From Porphyromonas pasteri (GTDB taxonomy: Bacteria > Bacteroidota > Bacteroidia > Bacteroidales > Porphyromonadaceae): DNA of 64,000 nucleotides. Positions 1 through 8,099 of this stretch are shown here, piece by piece. Below the pieces are notes generated by a model that saw only the letters and a list, made by a program, of their open reading frames with translations, made no database searches and was not told the DNA's origin. Position 1 is the first letter of the stretch. Each line of letters begins with the position of its first letter. The stretch is taken from positions 310,001-374,000 of the forward strand of contig NZ_BMPU01000002.1 in NCBI RefSeq assembly GCF_014647755.1, read 5' to 3'. Position numbers and translations under genes: made by a program.

Positions 1-566
1 TGGTTGGCACGGGTCAGGTCTTGCGGGGTCGCTTGGCGGATCTCTTCGCTGACCTCACGGATGAAGGAGTAGAGGAGCGCCTGGATATGGATGTGCAGGA
101 GTTCGTCACGGAAGAGGGGATTGGGCGAGTGACAAAGCTTGTAGATCTGCTGGTGGTAGATCTTGGTCACGCTCAGCGCTTCCTCGCTGAGGGTGTGGAT
201 GGGAGACTGGCGTACATAGTCCGCGATGCTCCATACCATGGTATTCAGCGCCTCGGTCGCCGCGATGAGCTCCCATGAGAGTCCCATAAGGACCAGATCG
301 GCATCGCTCGAGGCGAGGCATTCCTCGATGAGAGAGCCCTCTTGGTAGCTGAAGCTCTGCCCCTGCTTCAGGCGATACTGCAGGCCGTCGACCGTGATCA
401 GTGCTGCCCCTTGGCGGCAGTAGATCGCCATGCCGAAGCGCATGCGTGCGCCTATCATACGCTCGGGGAGCGTGTGCAGGCTATTGGCAAAGAGGAACTT
501 GTCATGGCAGTAGTCTATGCCAGGATCTCCCTTGAAGTCATTGGTCGTCCACTCGTGCGGCTGCAT
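1..566 (-). CDS. AraC-like transcriptional regulator, N-terminal part (cut by window edge)
   Basis: An open frame of 188 codons runs on the minus strand from an ATG at 566 to the left edge without a stop. The protein begins MQPHEWTTNDFKG and has the effector-binding, cupin-like organisation of many Bacteroidales AraC regulators: a beta-rich start (IYCRQGAALITVDGLQYRLKQGQSF in outline), then a helical linker rich in Leu, His and Tyr. The AraC helix-turn-helix would lie beyond the edge, so the family call is inferred from the N-terminal half only. It is transcribed away from murD, so a regulatory link to that operon is possible but not shown. Its real start could be slightly different because no clear ribosome-binding site is visible. 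Confidence 0.55.
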   Translation of the reverse strand, partial: MQPHEWTTNDFKGDPGIDYCHDKFLFANSLHTLPERMIGARMRFGMAIYCRQGAALITVDGLQYRLKQGQSFSYQEGSLIEECLASSDADLVLMGLSWELIAATEALNTMVWSIADYVRQSPIHTLSEEALSVTKIYHQQIYKLCHSPNPLFRDELLHIHIQALLYSFIREVSEEIRQATPQDLTRAN

Positions 567-891
567 CTTGTCTCGGTAATGTGTCGGGGCTGTATTTGTG
601 GGTGTAAAGGTAGGGGATATATGTGATATCTCGCTGTTGTCTAAATGTCGCATGGAGCGGGTAAAGCTCATCCTTTCTTCACATCGAGGGGGAGGGTGGG
701 GGAGAAAAAGCGACTATTTGCCCCCTCCGTGCAAAGGCGTATCGCTCCTTCCCCGCGCGAGTGCGCACGCATACAGCTTGCATATATGGGCGAAAATGAC
801 GAAAATTGTAGTCTAAAAGCAGGCTATGCGAGGTAGGGTGAAGAGGTCCTTTGCCCTACCTCCCATTGCACCCCATAGCAAGACAAATAAG
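567..891. other. Divergent intergenic region before murD
   Basis: I see no gene here. The region must hold the promoters of the AraC-like gene and of murD, but no convincing TAnnTTTG box was found. A short inverted repeat (aggtaggg at 831-838 with ccctacct at 854-861) lies just upstream of the murD start at 892 and would form a hairpin in the murD leader. There is no T-run after it, so it is not a standard terminator. Confidence 0.4.
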
Positions 892-2271
892 ATGATAGAA
901 GAGAAGTTCCAGGCCGTCGTCCTGGGCGCTGGCGAAAGTGGTGTCGGCGCAGCCCTATTATACCAGAGTCGTGGTATATCCGTCATGGTCTCGGACTACG
1001 GGCATATCGCCCCGAAGTACAAGCAGGAGCTCGAAGCCAATGGTATCCCCTACGAAGAGGGTAGCCATACTACAGAGCTCATCCTGCGTGCCGAGGAGAT
1101 CGTCAAGAGCCCTGGTATCCCCGAGAAGGCGCCTATCATGGTAGCTATCCGTGAGCGTGGCATCCCCGTCATCTCCGAGATCGAGCTGGCAGGTCGCTAC
1201 CTCAAGGGTAAGGTCATCGGTATCACGGGGAGCAATGGGAAGACCACGACGACGATGTGGCTGCACCACATCCTCACCGAGGCAGGTATGAAGCCCGCAC
1301 TGGCTGGGAACGTCGGCTTCAGCCTCGCCCGTCAGGTGATCCCCGACGAGCAGCCCGACTACTTCGTCGTCGAGCTGAGTAGCTTCCAGCTGGATGATAT
1401 GTACAAGTTCCGCGTGCATATCGCCCTCCTGATGAACATCACGCCCGACCACCTCGACCGCTATCACTACAACTTCGAGGAGTACGCTATGGCGAAGATG
1501 CGCATCCTGCAGAACCAGACCGCAGAGGATGCCTTCATCTATTGGGGTGAAGATGAGTTCGTCTCCCGCTACGTCATGAGCCACCAGCCCATGCCGATGC
1601 AGACGCTCTCCTTCCTGACCTATCCGCAGGTAGGCTCTGCAGCTGACAAGTCGGACGACAATATGATGCGCCTGCACTTCGACGGGAAGAGCTTTGAGTT
1701 CCCCATCGATCAGCTCGCACTCCAGGGGCCGCACAACCTGCAGAATGCTATGGCCGCCTCGATCGCAGCCCTGCGTCTCGGCGTCTCGCATGATGTCCTG
1801 AGACGTGCGCTCAGCGACTTCGTGAACGTGCCCCACCGCCTCGAGAAGGTCGGGGTACTCGATGGCGTGCGCTATATCAACGACTCCAAGGCCACCAACG
1901 TCAGCTCCACCTACTATGCTCTGCGGACGATGACCACGCCCTACGTGCTCATCCTCGGTGGCGAAGACAAGGGGAATGACTACATGGATATCACCGAGCT
2001 CATCACCTCTGGGGCGCGTGGGCTCGTCTTCCTCACGACCGACGTGCTGAAGCTGTACAAGAGCTTCCACGGCAAGGTGCCTCAGATCGCCTCGGCTCTC
2101 TCCATGGAGGAGGCTATCGCCCACGCTCGTGAGATGGCTCAGCCAGGCGACACCGTCCTGCTCTCTCCCGCCTGTGCGAGCTTCGACCTCTTCACCAGCT
2201 ACATCCATCGAGGCGACCGCTTCCGCGAAGTGGTACAGGGCCTGATCCAAGCTGAGGAGAAGCATGCCTAA
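892..2271 (+). CDS. murD: UDP-N-acetylmuramoylalanine--D-glutamate ligase
   Basis: This cytoplasmic enzyme adds D-glutamate to UDP-MurNAc-L-Ala in peptidoglycan precursor synthesis. The 459-residue product has the usual three Mur ligase parts: an N-terminal nucleotide-fold segment (LGAGESGVGAA near residue 12), the ATP-binding loop GSNGKTTTT near residue 113, and the MurD signatures HRLEKV, NDSKATN and GGEDKG in the C-terminal half. The length is close to the family norm of about 440-450. The start at 892 is chosen because MIEEKFQAVVLGAG begins the domain directly; an upstream ATG at 826 would add 22 residues unlike MurD. The last 8 bases overlap the start of ftsW, so the two are translationally coupled. 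Confidence is high. Confidence 0.95.
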   Translation: MIEEKFQAVVLGAGESGVGAALLYQSRGISVMVSDYGHIAPKYKQELEANGIPYEEGSHTTELILRAEEIVKSPGIPEKAPIMVAIRERGIPVISEIELAGRYLKGKVIGITGSNGKTTTTMWLHHILTEAGMKPALAGNVGFSLARQVIPDEQPDYFVVELSSFQLDDMYKFRVHIALLMNITPDHLDRYHYNFEEYAMAKMRILQNQTAEDAFIYWGEDEFVSRYVMSHQPMPMQTLSFLTYPQVGSAADKSDDNMMRLHFDGKSFEFPIDQLALQGPHNLQNAMAASIAALRLGVSHDVLRRALSDFVNVPHRLEKVGVLDGVRYINDSKATNVSSTYYALRTMTTPYVLILGGEDKGNDYMDITELITSGARGLVFLTTDVLKLYKSFHGKVPQIASALSMEEAIAHAREMAQPGDTVLLSPACASFDLFTSYIHRGDRFREVVQGLIQAEEKHA

Positions 2272-3544
2272 CGATCAGACGACCTCCCTCCAGCCGAAGG
2301 ACTCGTGGCTGCGCCGCATCTTCGCGGGCAACGGCCTCATGTGGGCACTCTACTTCGTGCTCGTCTTGGTCTCGCTCTACACCGTATCGAGCGCGCTGAG
2401 CTCGGAGATCTATAAGAGCCTCTCCGTCGGGCGACTGAATCCCATCCTCAAGCATGCGCTCATGCTCGCTATCGGTATCTGCTCGGCTATCTTGCTGAGC
2501 CGATGCTCGGGGCGCTTCTATCGCTATACCCTGCCACCGCTCTCGGCGCTCCTCATGGTGGGTCTCTTCTTTGCGCAGCTCCTCTTAGGGCAGAGCACCA
2601 ATGGGGCAGAGCGCTGGATCGACTTGGGCTTCATCACCATCCAGCCTGCCGAATTCCTGCGTGTCTATATCGTCATCTGGGGCGCTTATGTCGCAGGTAA
2701 GGATGTCGTGGAAGACCCGAGGAAGGAGCCTCGCTACTGGGCATACTGGGGATGGATCTTCATCCTCTCGATTATGGTGCTCTTGAGCAACCTGTCGACC
2801 TTCCTCATCATCTTCTCTTTCCTCTACCTCTACTCGTGGGTACTCAAGGCGCCTAAGCGCTTCATGTACCGCATCACGGCTATCGGTGCCATAGCGGTGG
2901 TCTTGGGTGGTGCCTACCTCTACTTAGCGCCCGAGAGCATGCTGCCTGGTCGTGCCGTCACGTGGCACAACCGTCTGCATGGCGCCGTCAAGGAGCGCGA
3001 AGACCGCTTCGCTATCACCGACGAGAACCGTCAGGAGCAGATGGGTCGCATGGCTATCGCCAACTCCAAGCTCGTCGGTCGTGGCCCAGGGAATAGCAAG
3101 CTGCGTGACTCCCTCTCGCAGGCCTACTCTGACTACCTCTACGCCATCATCATCGAGGAGTACGGCCTCCTCGGTCTGCTCTTCATCCCATCGCTCTATC
3201 TGGTGTGGATGCTCATCGGCTATCGTGAGGCGCGCAAGCAGACGAACGTCTTCCGCAGCAACCTCATCAAGGGCTTTGGCATCCTCTATCCGCTGCAGGC
3301 GCTGGTGAATATGATCGTCGCCTCGGGGATCATCACCACTGGGCAGACGCTCCCGCTCATCAGCTATGGGGGGTCGTCGATCCTCGCGACCAGCATCGCC
3401 TTCGGCATCATGATCGGCGCCTCGCGCGTCGATAAGCCCAAGCGTGAGCCCCATACGGAGGAGGCAGAGTTCACTGAGGTCACCGCGACCGAGGAGGTCG
3501 TGGAAGAGCCTCTCCCCGATACCGACACACAAGACTACGTATAG
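2264..3544 (+). CDS. ftsW: SEDS-family cell division protein FtsW (lipid II polymerase)
   Basis: FtsW is the polytopic inner-membrane glycan polymerase of the division septum. The 426-residue product has about ten hydrophobic segments and the SEDS signature ISYGGSSIL near residue 367, preceded by GQTLPL. The soluble N-terminus (MPNDQTTSLQPKDSW) and the acidic C-terminal tail rich in Glu and Thr are probably cytoplasmic. Its ATG lies inside the end of murD (8-base overlap) and murG starts 4 bases after its stop, so murD-ftsW-murG is one transcriptional unit. Placement between murD and murG is the standard order and separates it from the paralog RodA. Confidence 0.93.
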   Translation: MPNDQTTSLQPKDSWLRRIFAGNGLMWALYFVLVLVSLYTVSSALSSEIYKSLSVGRLNPILKHALMLAIGICSAILLSRCSGRFYRYTLPPLSALLMVGLFFAQLLLGQSTNGAERWIDLGFITIQPAEFLRVYIVIWGAYVAGKDVVEDPRKEPRYWAYWGWIFILSIMVLLSNLSTFLIIFSFLYLYSWVLKAPKRFMYRITAIGAIAVVLGGAYLYLAPESMLPGRAVTWHNRLHGAVKEREDRFAITDENRQEQMGRMAIANSKLVGRGPGNSKLRDSLSQAYSDYLYAIIIEEYGLLGLLFIPSLYLVWMLIGYREARKQTNVFRSNLIKGFGILYPLQALVNMIVASGIITTGQTLPLISYGGSSILATSIAFGIMIGASRVDKPKREPHTEEAEFTEVTATEEVVEEPLPDTDTQDYV

Positions 3545-3548
3545 AAAT

Positions 3549-4664
3549 ATGATCCAGCGAGCTATCATCAGCGGCGGTGGTACAGGGGGGCATATCTTCC
3601 CTGCCGTATCCATCGCCGAAGCCCTTCGCCGGCGCTACCCCGAGATCGATATCCTCTTCATCGGTGCCGAAGGGCGCATGGAGATGGAGCGTGTGCCCCA
3701 GGCGGGCTTCCCCATCCGCGGACTGAAGATCCGCGGCCTTGACCGCAAGCGCCTCTGGCGCAATGTGGGAGTCGTGCGAGACTTCCTGCGTGCGCTCATC
3801 ACGGCACGCGATATCATCCGTGACTTCCGCCCCGAGATCGTCATCGGCGTCGGGGGCTATGCCAGCGCACCTACGCTGAAGGCTGCACAGAGCCTCGGCA
3901 TCCCCACGCTCATCCAGGAGCAGAACTCTTATGCTGGCGTGACGAATAAGTTCCTCGCTCGCCGTGCCGACCGCATCTGCGTAGCGTACCCCGAGATGGA
4001 GCGCTTCTTCCCAAAGGATAAGATCGTGCTGACGGGGAATCCCCTGCGTCCTGCTATCGAGTATATGCAGGACGGGCTGCGCGAAGAGGCGCTGCGTCAC
4101 TTCGGCTTGCCAGCAGATACGAAGCGCGTCGTCGTCGTCATCGGCGGGAGTCTCGGCGCTCTGAGTATCAACGAGAGTATCGGTTCGCGCCTCGAGGAGT
4201 GGGCTCAGTCGGGTGTCGCCCTCATCTGGCAGACGGGTAAGGGCTTTGAAGCTAAGGCGCAGGAGCTCCTGAAGGCGTATGATTTCCCCGTCTACTCGTC
4301 GGCCTTCATCCAGCGTATGGATCTGGCTTATGCTGTGGCAGACGTCGTGGTGTCGCGTGCTGGTGCCAGCTCAATCTCCGAGCTGTGCTTCCTCGGCAAG
4401 CCTACCATCCTCGTCCCTTCGCCCAATGTAGCCGAAGACCATCAGACGAAGAACGCGCTGGCGCTCTCGACGCGCTCGGCCGCGCTCCTCATCCCCGACG
4501 ACAAGGCACGCGAAGAGCTGACGCCCCGCGCCATCGCCCTCGTGCAGGACGCTGCGCAGTGCGCTTCGCTCTCCGAAGAGATCCGCAAGCTCGCCCTCCC
4601 CGAGGCTGCTGACCGCATCGTCGACGAGGCTGAGCGCCTCGTGGCCTTCGCCCCCAAGCGATAG
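3549..4664 (+). CDS. murG: UDP-N-acetylglucosamine--MurNAc-pentapeptide transferase
   Basis: MurG is the peripheral inner-membrane glycosyltransferase that turns lipid I into lipid II. The 371-residue protein opens with the N-terminal glycine-rich loop GGGTGGHIFPA (residues 8-18), followed by GVGGYASAP, and has the donor-site motifs IGGSLGA and SRAGASSISE in the C-terminal domain. The start at 3549 is preferred because MIQRAIISGGGTGGH matches family starts; an upstream frame from 3444 would only read through the end of ftsW. It is the last gene of the unit. murC, ftsQ, ftsA and ftsZ, which often follow in Bacteroidetes, are absent and a strong hairpin follows instead. Confidence 0.95.
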   Translation: MIQRAIISGGGTGGHIFPAVSIAEALRRRYPEIDILFIGAEGRMEMERVPQAGFPIRGLKIRGLDRKRLWRNVGVVRDFLRALITARDIIRDFRPEIVIGVGGYASAPTLKAAQSLGIPTLIQEQNSYAGVTNKFLARRADRICVAYPEMERFFPKDKIVLTGNPLRPAIEYMQDGLREEALRHFGLPADTKRVVVVIGGSLGALSINESIGSRLEEWAQSGVALIWQTGKGFEAKAQELLKAYDFPVYSSAFIQRMDLAYAVADVVVSRAGASSISELCFLGKPTILVPSPNVAEDHQTKNALALSTRSAALLIPDDKAREELTPRAIALVQDAAQCASLSEEIRKLALPEAADRIVDEAERLVAFAPKR

Positions 4665-4691
4665 ACATCGTACTATAATAGCATATAAAAG

Positions 4692-4730
4692 AGCAGCGGC
4701 TGCGACCTCCGAGAGGTCGCAGCCGCTGCT
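4692..4730. terminator. Perfect 17-bp hairpin between murG and the barrel gene
   Basis: Arms 4692-4708 (agcagcggctgcgacct) and 4714-4730 are exact complements with a 5-base loop. It is flanked by ataaaa on the left and tatttg on the right, so it probably serves both convergent units. Confidence 0.85.
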
Positions 4731-4763
4731 GTATTTGTGAGCCTTACAGCTCGGGGACTTCAA

Positions 4764-5303
4764 TTAGAGCTTGAAGGTAACACCGAGGTTCAGGTTGTAG
4801 AAGCCGTAGCCGAGTTCAGCGAAGCCACCGATCTTCTCTGTGAAGAAGTAGCGACCACCGAGGAAGAGAGTCCAGTTGATGCCGCTGGTAGCAACAGATG
4901 CACCTGCATAGTCTGAGTTAGAGGATGCCGATGCGATATCGTAAGAGACCATCAGACCTGCGTAGGTGTCGAGCTTAGGAGCAAACTGATAGTGGAAAGC
5001 ACCACGACCACCGAGGGCGATGTAAGAAAACGTGCTCTTATAGGTGCCATAGGTATGGCTGCTTGCAGTATAACCTGCGAAGCCCCCTACAGAGATCGAA
5101 CCGTTGTTGCCGTTGATGAGGTTGTCAGCGACACCGTAGTCAAGGCTTACAGAGAGGGGAGGAATAGTGATGCCTGAGTAGTAAGAGCCGAGGCCGATAC
5201 CAGCGTTGATAGCCGTGGTACCCTTGTGGAATACTTCCTGTGCGTTAGCGAGGCTGACACTACCGATGAGAGCGAGTGCAGCAAGGAATACTTTCTTGAA
5301 CAT
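4764..5303 (-). CDS. Small outer-membrane beta-barrel protein
   Basis: This 179-residue protein starts with a clear signal peptide (MFKKVFLAALALIGSVSLANAQ, cut after AQ). The remainder alternates Gly, Tyr and Ser with amphipathic stretches and ends in ...YNLNLGVTFKL, the terminal aromatic/hydrophobic beta-strand typical of barrel proteins inserted by BamA. Predicted location is the outer membrane; its cargo or partner cannot be told. An upstream ATG at 5375 would place 24 extra residues before the signal peptide and overlap the promoter, so 5303 is chosen. It has its own promoter and is likely monocistronic. Confidence 0.75.
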   Translation of the reverse strand: MFKKVFLAALALIGSVSLANAQEVFHKGTTAINAGIGLGSYYSGITIPPLSVSLDYGVADNLINGNNGSISVGGFAGYTASSHTYGTYKSTFSYIALGGRGAFHYQFAPKLDTYAGLMVSYDIASASSNSDYAGASVATSGINWTLFLGGRYFFTEKIGGFAELGYGFYNLNLGVTFKL

Positions 5304-5372
5304 TAGGTTATAGGGATAAGTGAATTGTGAAATCGCGAGAGGAACTCTGGTGAATCCAAAGGCTCTGCGACG

Positions 5373-5403
5373 CAAAGATAGTAGTAAACCTTTAGAGAGC
5401 CAA
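5373..5403 (-). promoter_or_regulatory. Bacteroidetes-type promoter of the barrel gene
   Basis: On the minus strand TTG (5403-5401), a 20-base spacer and TATCTTTG (5380-5373) match the TTG-N19/20-TAnnTTTG pattern. This gives a leader of about 65 bases. Confidence 0.7.
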
Positions 5404-5454
5404 CTACACTCGATTAGGGCTGAGTGCGTTGCGTATCTCTAAAGGTCGGGGCGG

Positions 5455-6801
5455 TTACTTCGCTTCGCTCTTGGGGAGGAAGCGACTGAGGAGCATGTAG
5501 CCCACGACACCAGAGATGATCGTGCCGGCGAAGATACCGAGCTTAGCTTCGTTGAGGAGCTGTGCCATCTCGGGGCCATCGTAGGCGAGGTTCGCGATGA
5601 AGAGCGATACAGTGAAGCCAATACCGCCGAGGACGGCGAGGCTGATGAGGCGGGGGAGGTTCATGCCTTCGGGCCAAGCGCAGAGCTTCACGCGGATAGC
5701 CACGTAGGTGAAGAGGCTGATGCCGACGGTCTTCCCGAGGAAGAGGCCGAGGAAGATAGCCAGAGGCAGGCCTAAGAGCATGTCGGCAGAGACTCCTCCG
5801 AAGGACACGCCGGCATTGACGAAGGCGAAGAGGGGGAGGATGAAGTAGTCTACCAGAGGCTTGAGTGCGTGCTCAAGGGTCTGGACAGGGCTGATAGCCT
5901 GCCCTGCGGTGCTCTTGATCTCGGCGATGCGCTCGAGCTGGTCGTGCGAGAGGATGACTGCGCGCTCAGCCTCACGGGCTTCGGTAGAGAGGTCGCTGGT
6001 CTGCTCGTGGAGCTTGCGTGAGAGCTCGCGGATGTGGACCTTCGAGCCTGCGGGGATGCAGAGAGCTACGAGTACGCCAGCGATCGTGGGGTGGATACCT
6101 GACTGCAGGAAGAGTGCCCAGACGGCGATACCTGCGATGATATAGGGCTCAAGAGCGGTGACGCGCAGGCGACCGAGGAGGAGGAGAAGGGCGACGAGTG
6201 CGAGACCAATACCCAGGGGCAGGAGTGATACGCCCTTGCTATAGAAGAGGGCGATGACGATGATCCCGCCGATGTCGTCTGCTACAGCCAGTGTGGCGAG
6301 GAAGACGTACAGGCTCTTCGGTACACGGCCACCGAGGGAGCCGAGGACGGCCAGAGCGAAGGCGATATCCGTCGCCATGGGGATAGCGGCACCGAGGCTC
6401 TCAGGGTGGCTGGGCGATACGGCGAGGAAGAAGAGGACGGGGAAGACCATACCCCCGAGGGCAGCGATGACGGGGAGGATGGCTTTCTTGGGCGAAGAGA
6501 GTTCGCCGACGAGGAGCTCTTGCTTGATCTCCAGCCCGACGAGGAAGAAGAAGATCGCCATCAGGGCATCGTTGACGACCTGACTGATGGTCATCGTGTG
6601 GCCCATGTGGCGGAAGAGCTCAATGCCGCCGATGATGACCTGGACGGGGTAGTGGAGGAAGTGCCCGTAGCTGGTGCTCCAGGGGGAGTTCGCGATGGCT
6701 ACGGCGATGATGGTCGCCAGGAAGAGCAACATCGAGGGGTTGGGGCGCAAGGCCGAGAGACGCTGTCGTAGAGAGGGCCTTTGAGCGGGAGTCGTACTCA
6801 T
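5455..6801 (-). CDS. nhaA: Na+/H+ antiporter NhaA
   Basis: NhaA is an inner-membrane antiporter that exports sodium in exchange for protons and supports pH and salt homeostasis. The 448-residue protein has about twelve hydrophobic segments. Key family motifs are visible: MATDIAFALAVLG and LAVADDIGGIIVIALFY, which contain the paired aspartates of the ion site. FTVSLFIANLAY near the end is also typical. The length is slightly above the common 390-430 because of a long hydrophilic insertion rich in Glu and Arg (about residues 265-290). It sits 150 bases upstream of the barrel gene on the same strand but that gene has its own promoter. Confidence 0.93.
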   Translation of the reverse strand: MSTTPAQRPSLRQRLSALRPNPSMLLFLATIIAVAIANSPWSTSYGHFLHYPVQVIIGGIELFRHMGHTMTISQVVNDALMAIFFFLVGLEIKQELLVGELSSPKKAILPVIAALGGMVFPVLFFLAVSPSHPESLGAAIPMATDIAFALAVLGSLGGRVPKSLYVFLATLAVADDIGGIIVIALFYSKGVSLLPLGIGLALVALLLLLGRLRVTALEPYIIAGIAVWALFLQSGIHPTIAGVLVALCIPAGSKVHIRELSRKLHEQTSDLSTEAREAERAVILSHDQLERIAEIKSTAGQAISPVQTLEHALKPLVDYFILPLFAFVNAGVSFGGVSADMLLGLPLAIFLGLFLGKTVGISLFTYVAIRVKLCAWPEGMNLPRLISLAVLGGIGFTVSLFIANLAYDGPEMAQLLNEAKLGIFAGTIISGVVGYMLLSRFLPKSEAK

Positions 6802-6921
6802 CTTTGTTTTAGAGGTTTGTAATGAAGGTATTGCATCGTGCGTACTTCGGTGTTTGAGGACGATTCAATGCGAGGAAGAGCATGGCGAGGGGTGTGCCTG
6901 CTATGTCCCTGACCTATATCG

Positions 6922-6929
6922 CAAAGTTA
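6922..6929 (-). promoter_or_regulatory. Candidate -7 box for nhaA
   Basis: TAACTTTG on the minus strand fits the TAnnTTTG box and would give a leader of about 115 bases. No exact TTG is found 19-20 bases upstream, so support is moderate. Confidence 0.45.
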
Positions 6930-7160
6930 GCGCATTTACAGTAAACAGCCGTGATAAGACGCAGAAAGATGGTGCTTCGTCTCTCATGGAAAAGCCTGCG
7001 GAGCTAGCGGGCGTAGAGTGTGAGCACCTATAGGATAACGTGAGAGGGGCACGGGTTGTTCTACCACTATAAAATATCGTGCGCGCACATCGCACGCACG
7101 CGAGGGAAATACCCCCTCTGTAAGTGCTTGCAGTATAGGACTGTGCGGAGGGGTGATTCC

Positions 7161-7262
7161 GACCAGTACTGGTCGGCTTAGTGACCAGTACTGGTCGCGC
7201 CGTGGAGTAGTACTGGTTACTCATGCTGACCAGTACTGCTTTGACTGGTGACCAGTACTGGT
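7161..7262. repeat. Array of five ACC-N6-GGT palindromes, 22-23 bp apart
   Basis: Five units centred at 7167/8, 7189/90, 7211/2, 7234/5 and 7256/7 share the core AGTACT. The first two are perfect 14-bp palindromes (GACCAGTACTGGTC); the third and fourth have lost one arm in part. Spacing is 22, 22, 23, 22. The palindromes have no loop, so they suit a dimeric DNA-binding protein better than RNA hairpins. The array adjoins the 225-bp element that follows. A long minus-strand frame through this repeat is not believable as a gene. Confidence 0.85.
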
Positions 7263-7283
7263 TGCTTTTCCCCCTTCGCAAAG

Positions 7284-7508
7284 GTTGTTGCTCCGCATAG
7301 GGATAAAAGTTGCGGACGAGTGGCAGATAAGTTTGGACTACGTACGTGGCTCTAATAGCTTCGTACGTGGATCTTTGGGTTTGCGTGCGTGGTCTTTAAG
7401 ACTACGTGCGTAGATAGAAGAAAACCACTACGTGAAAGCGCTTTTTTCTTCACGAGAAGGACACTTTTTCCTCCGCTGGATAAGAGGAATACTCGCGATA
7501 AGGCGAAG
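7284..7508 (-). repeat. 225-bp dispersed intergenic element, copy 1 (inverted)
   Basis: The reverse complement of this stretch aligns without gaps over its whole length to 28350-28574, with about 26 mismatches by hand count (about 88% identity). It contains A-tracts (GAAGAAAAAAGCG), a degenerate CGT/AGTGG unit and the four-unit ACGT array at 7338-7413. At the same end in both copies an ACC-N6-GGT array follows. No terminal inverted repeats, target duplications or coding potential are visible. Confidence 0.85.
7338..7413 (-). repeat. Four-unit ACGT/ACGT array (21-22-21 spacing), copy A
   Basis: Units centred at 7343/4, 7364/5, 7386/7 and 7407/8 follow the form C(C/T)ACGT-ACGTAG with some drift, for example tttgcgtgcgtgg. 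The array spans exactly 76 bp, as do the four others in the window. A weaker fifth unit (ACT/ACGTGA) lies 22 bp further on at 7429/30. Confidence 0.85.
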
Positions 7509-7876
7509 GGCTTGCCTGATCACTTCGGAGAGGCATATCGGGGAGCTGGGCGTGCGATGCCTTAGTACGCTAAATAGAGGATAGGACTCGCGGCAACAGG
7601 CTCTCGTAGAGGCTCCGCGGGAGCGTGCGTGCTGCTATTGTGGCGAGGGGTATGGGAAGGGCTTCGCCGTAGGTGGAAGTGTGGGGTTTAGGAAGGGGCG
7701 GTATGCGCACCTCTATAATTGTGTGGTCGGGGCGATTTCGAGGGTTGATTTTTAGAAATATGGGAGGTGGGGAGTTGCGTGAATCTGTGTTTTGAGGTCC
7801 GCTCTTTACTGAAAAGTGTGTCAAGTTGCCTGCGGAATACTCAAAATTTTAGTCAAACGTCCATGTGTTTGACTGA

Positions 7877-7910
7877 TTTTTGCATGTTTAATGATAAAGT
7901 ACTACTTTTA
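7877..7910 (+). promoter_or_regulatory. Candidate promoter of the susC operon
   Basis: TTTTTG (7877-7882), a 20-base spacer and TACTTTTA (7903-7910) resemble the Bacteroidetes promoter except for a final A. It would give a leader of about 180 bases. Confidence 0.5.
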
Positions 7911-8016
7911 TAGTTGCTTCGGAGCGTATCCATTTCCCTATACTAATGCTAATTCACATATACAGAGGTCCCCCTTAGGGAGCTCCGTATCGTGCATTAT
8001 TGTGTGGATGCCCCGA

Positions 8017-8054
8017 ACCCACCCGTGCTCAGGCAGAGCGCCAGCGTGGTGGGT
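8017..8054 (+). promoter_or_regulatory. Structured leader upstream of susC
   Basis: ACCCACC (8017-8023) pairs with GGTGGGT (8048-8054), enclosing a smaller GCTC/GAGC stem. Together with an upstream stem near 7963-7984 this makes the roughly 180-base leader structured. It may control translation of the receptor gene; I do not recognise it as a known riboswitch. Confidence 0.4.
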
Positions 8055-8099
8055 ATGAGCGAAAGACAACGAGTAGAATAACAATACGATCGAGGTCGC

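Noticed and set aside
958-2265. 435-codon frame antisense to murD, and similar long frames opposite other genes
   Set aside because: These arise from strong GC bias at third codon positions; the sense genes are clear.
6901-7281. 126-codon minus-strand open frame across the palindromes
   Set aside because: It reads through the repeat array giving SNQYYST-like repeats, has no signal or ribosome site and no recognisable domain.
7161-7413. Possible CRISPR array in the periodic repeats
   Set aside because: Units are 12-14-bp palindromes only 21-23 bp apart with no unique spacers of CRISPR size, and there are no cas genes.
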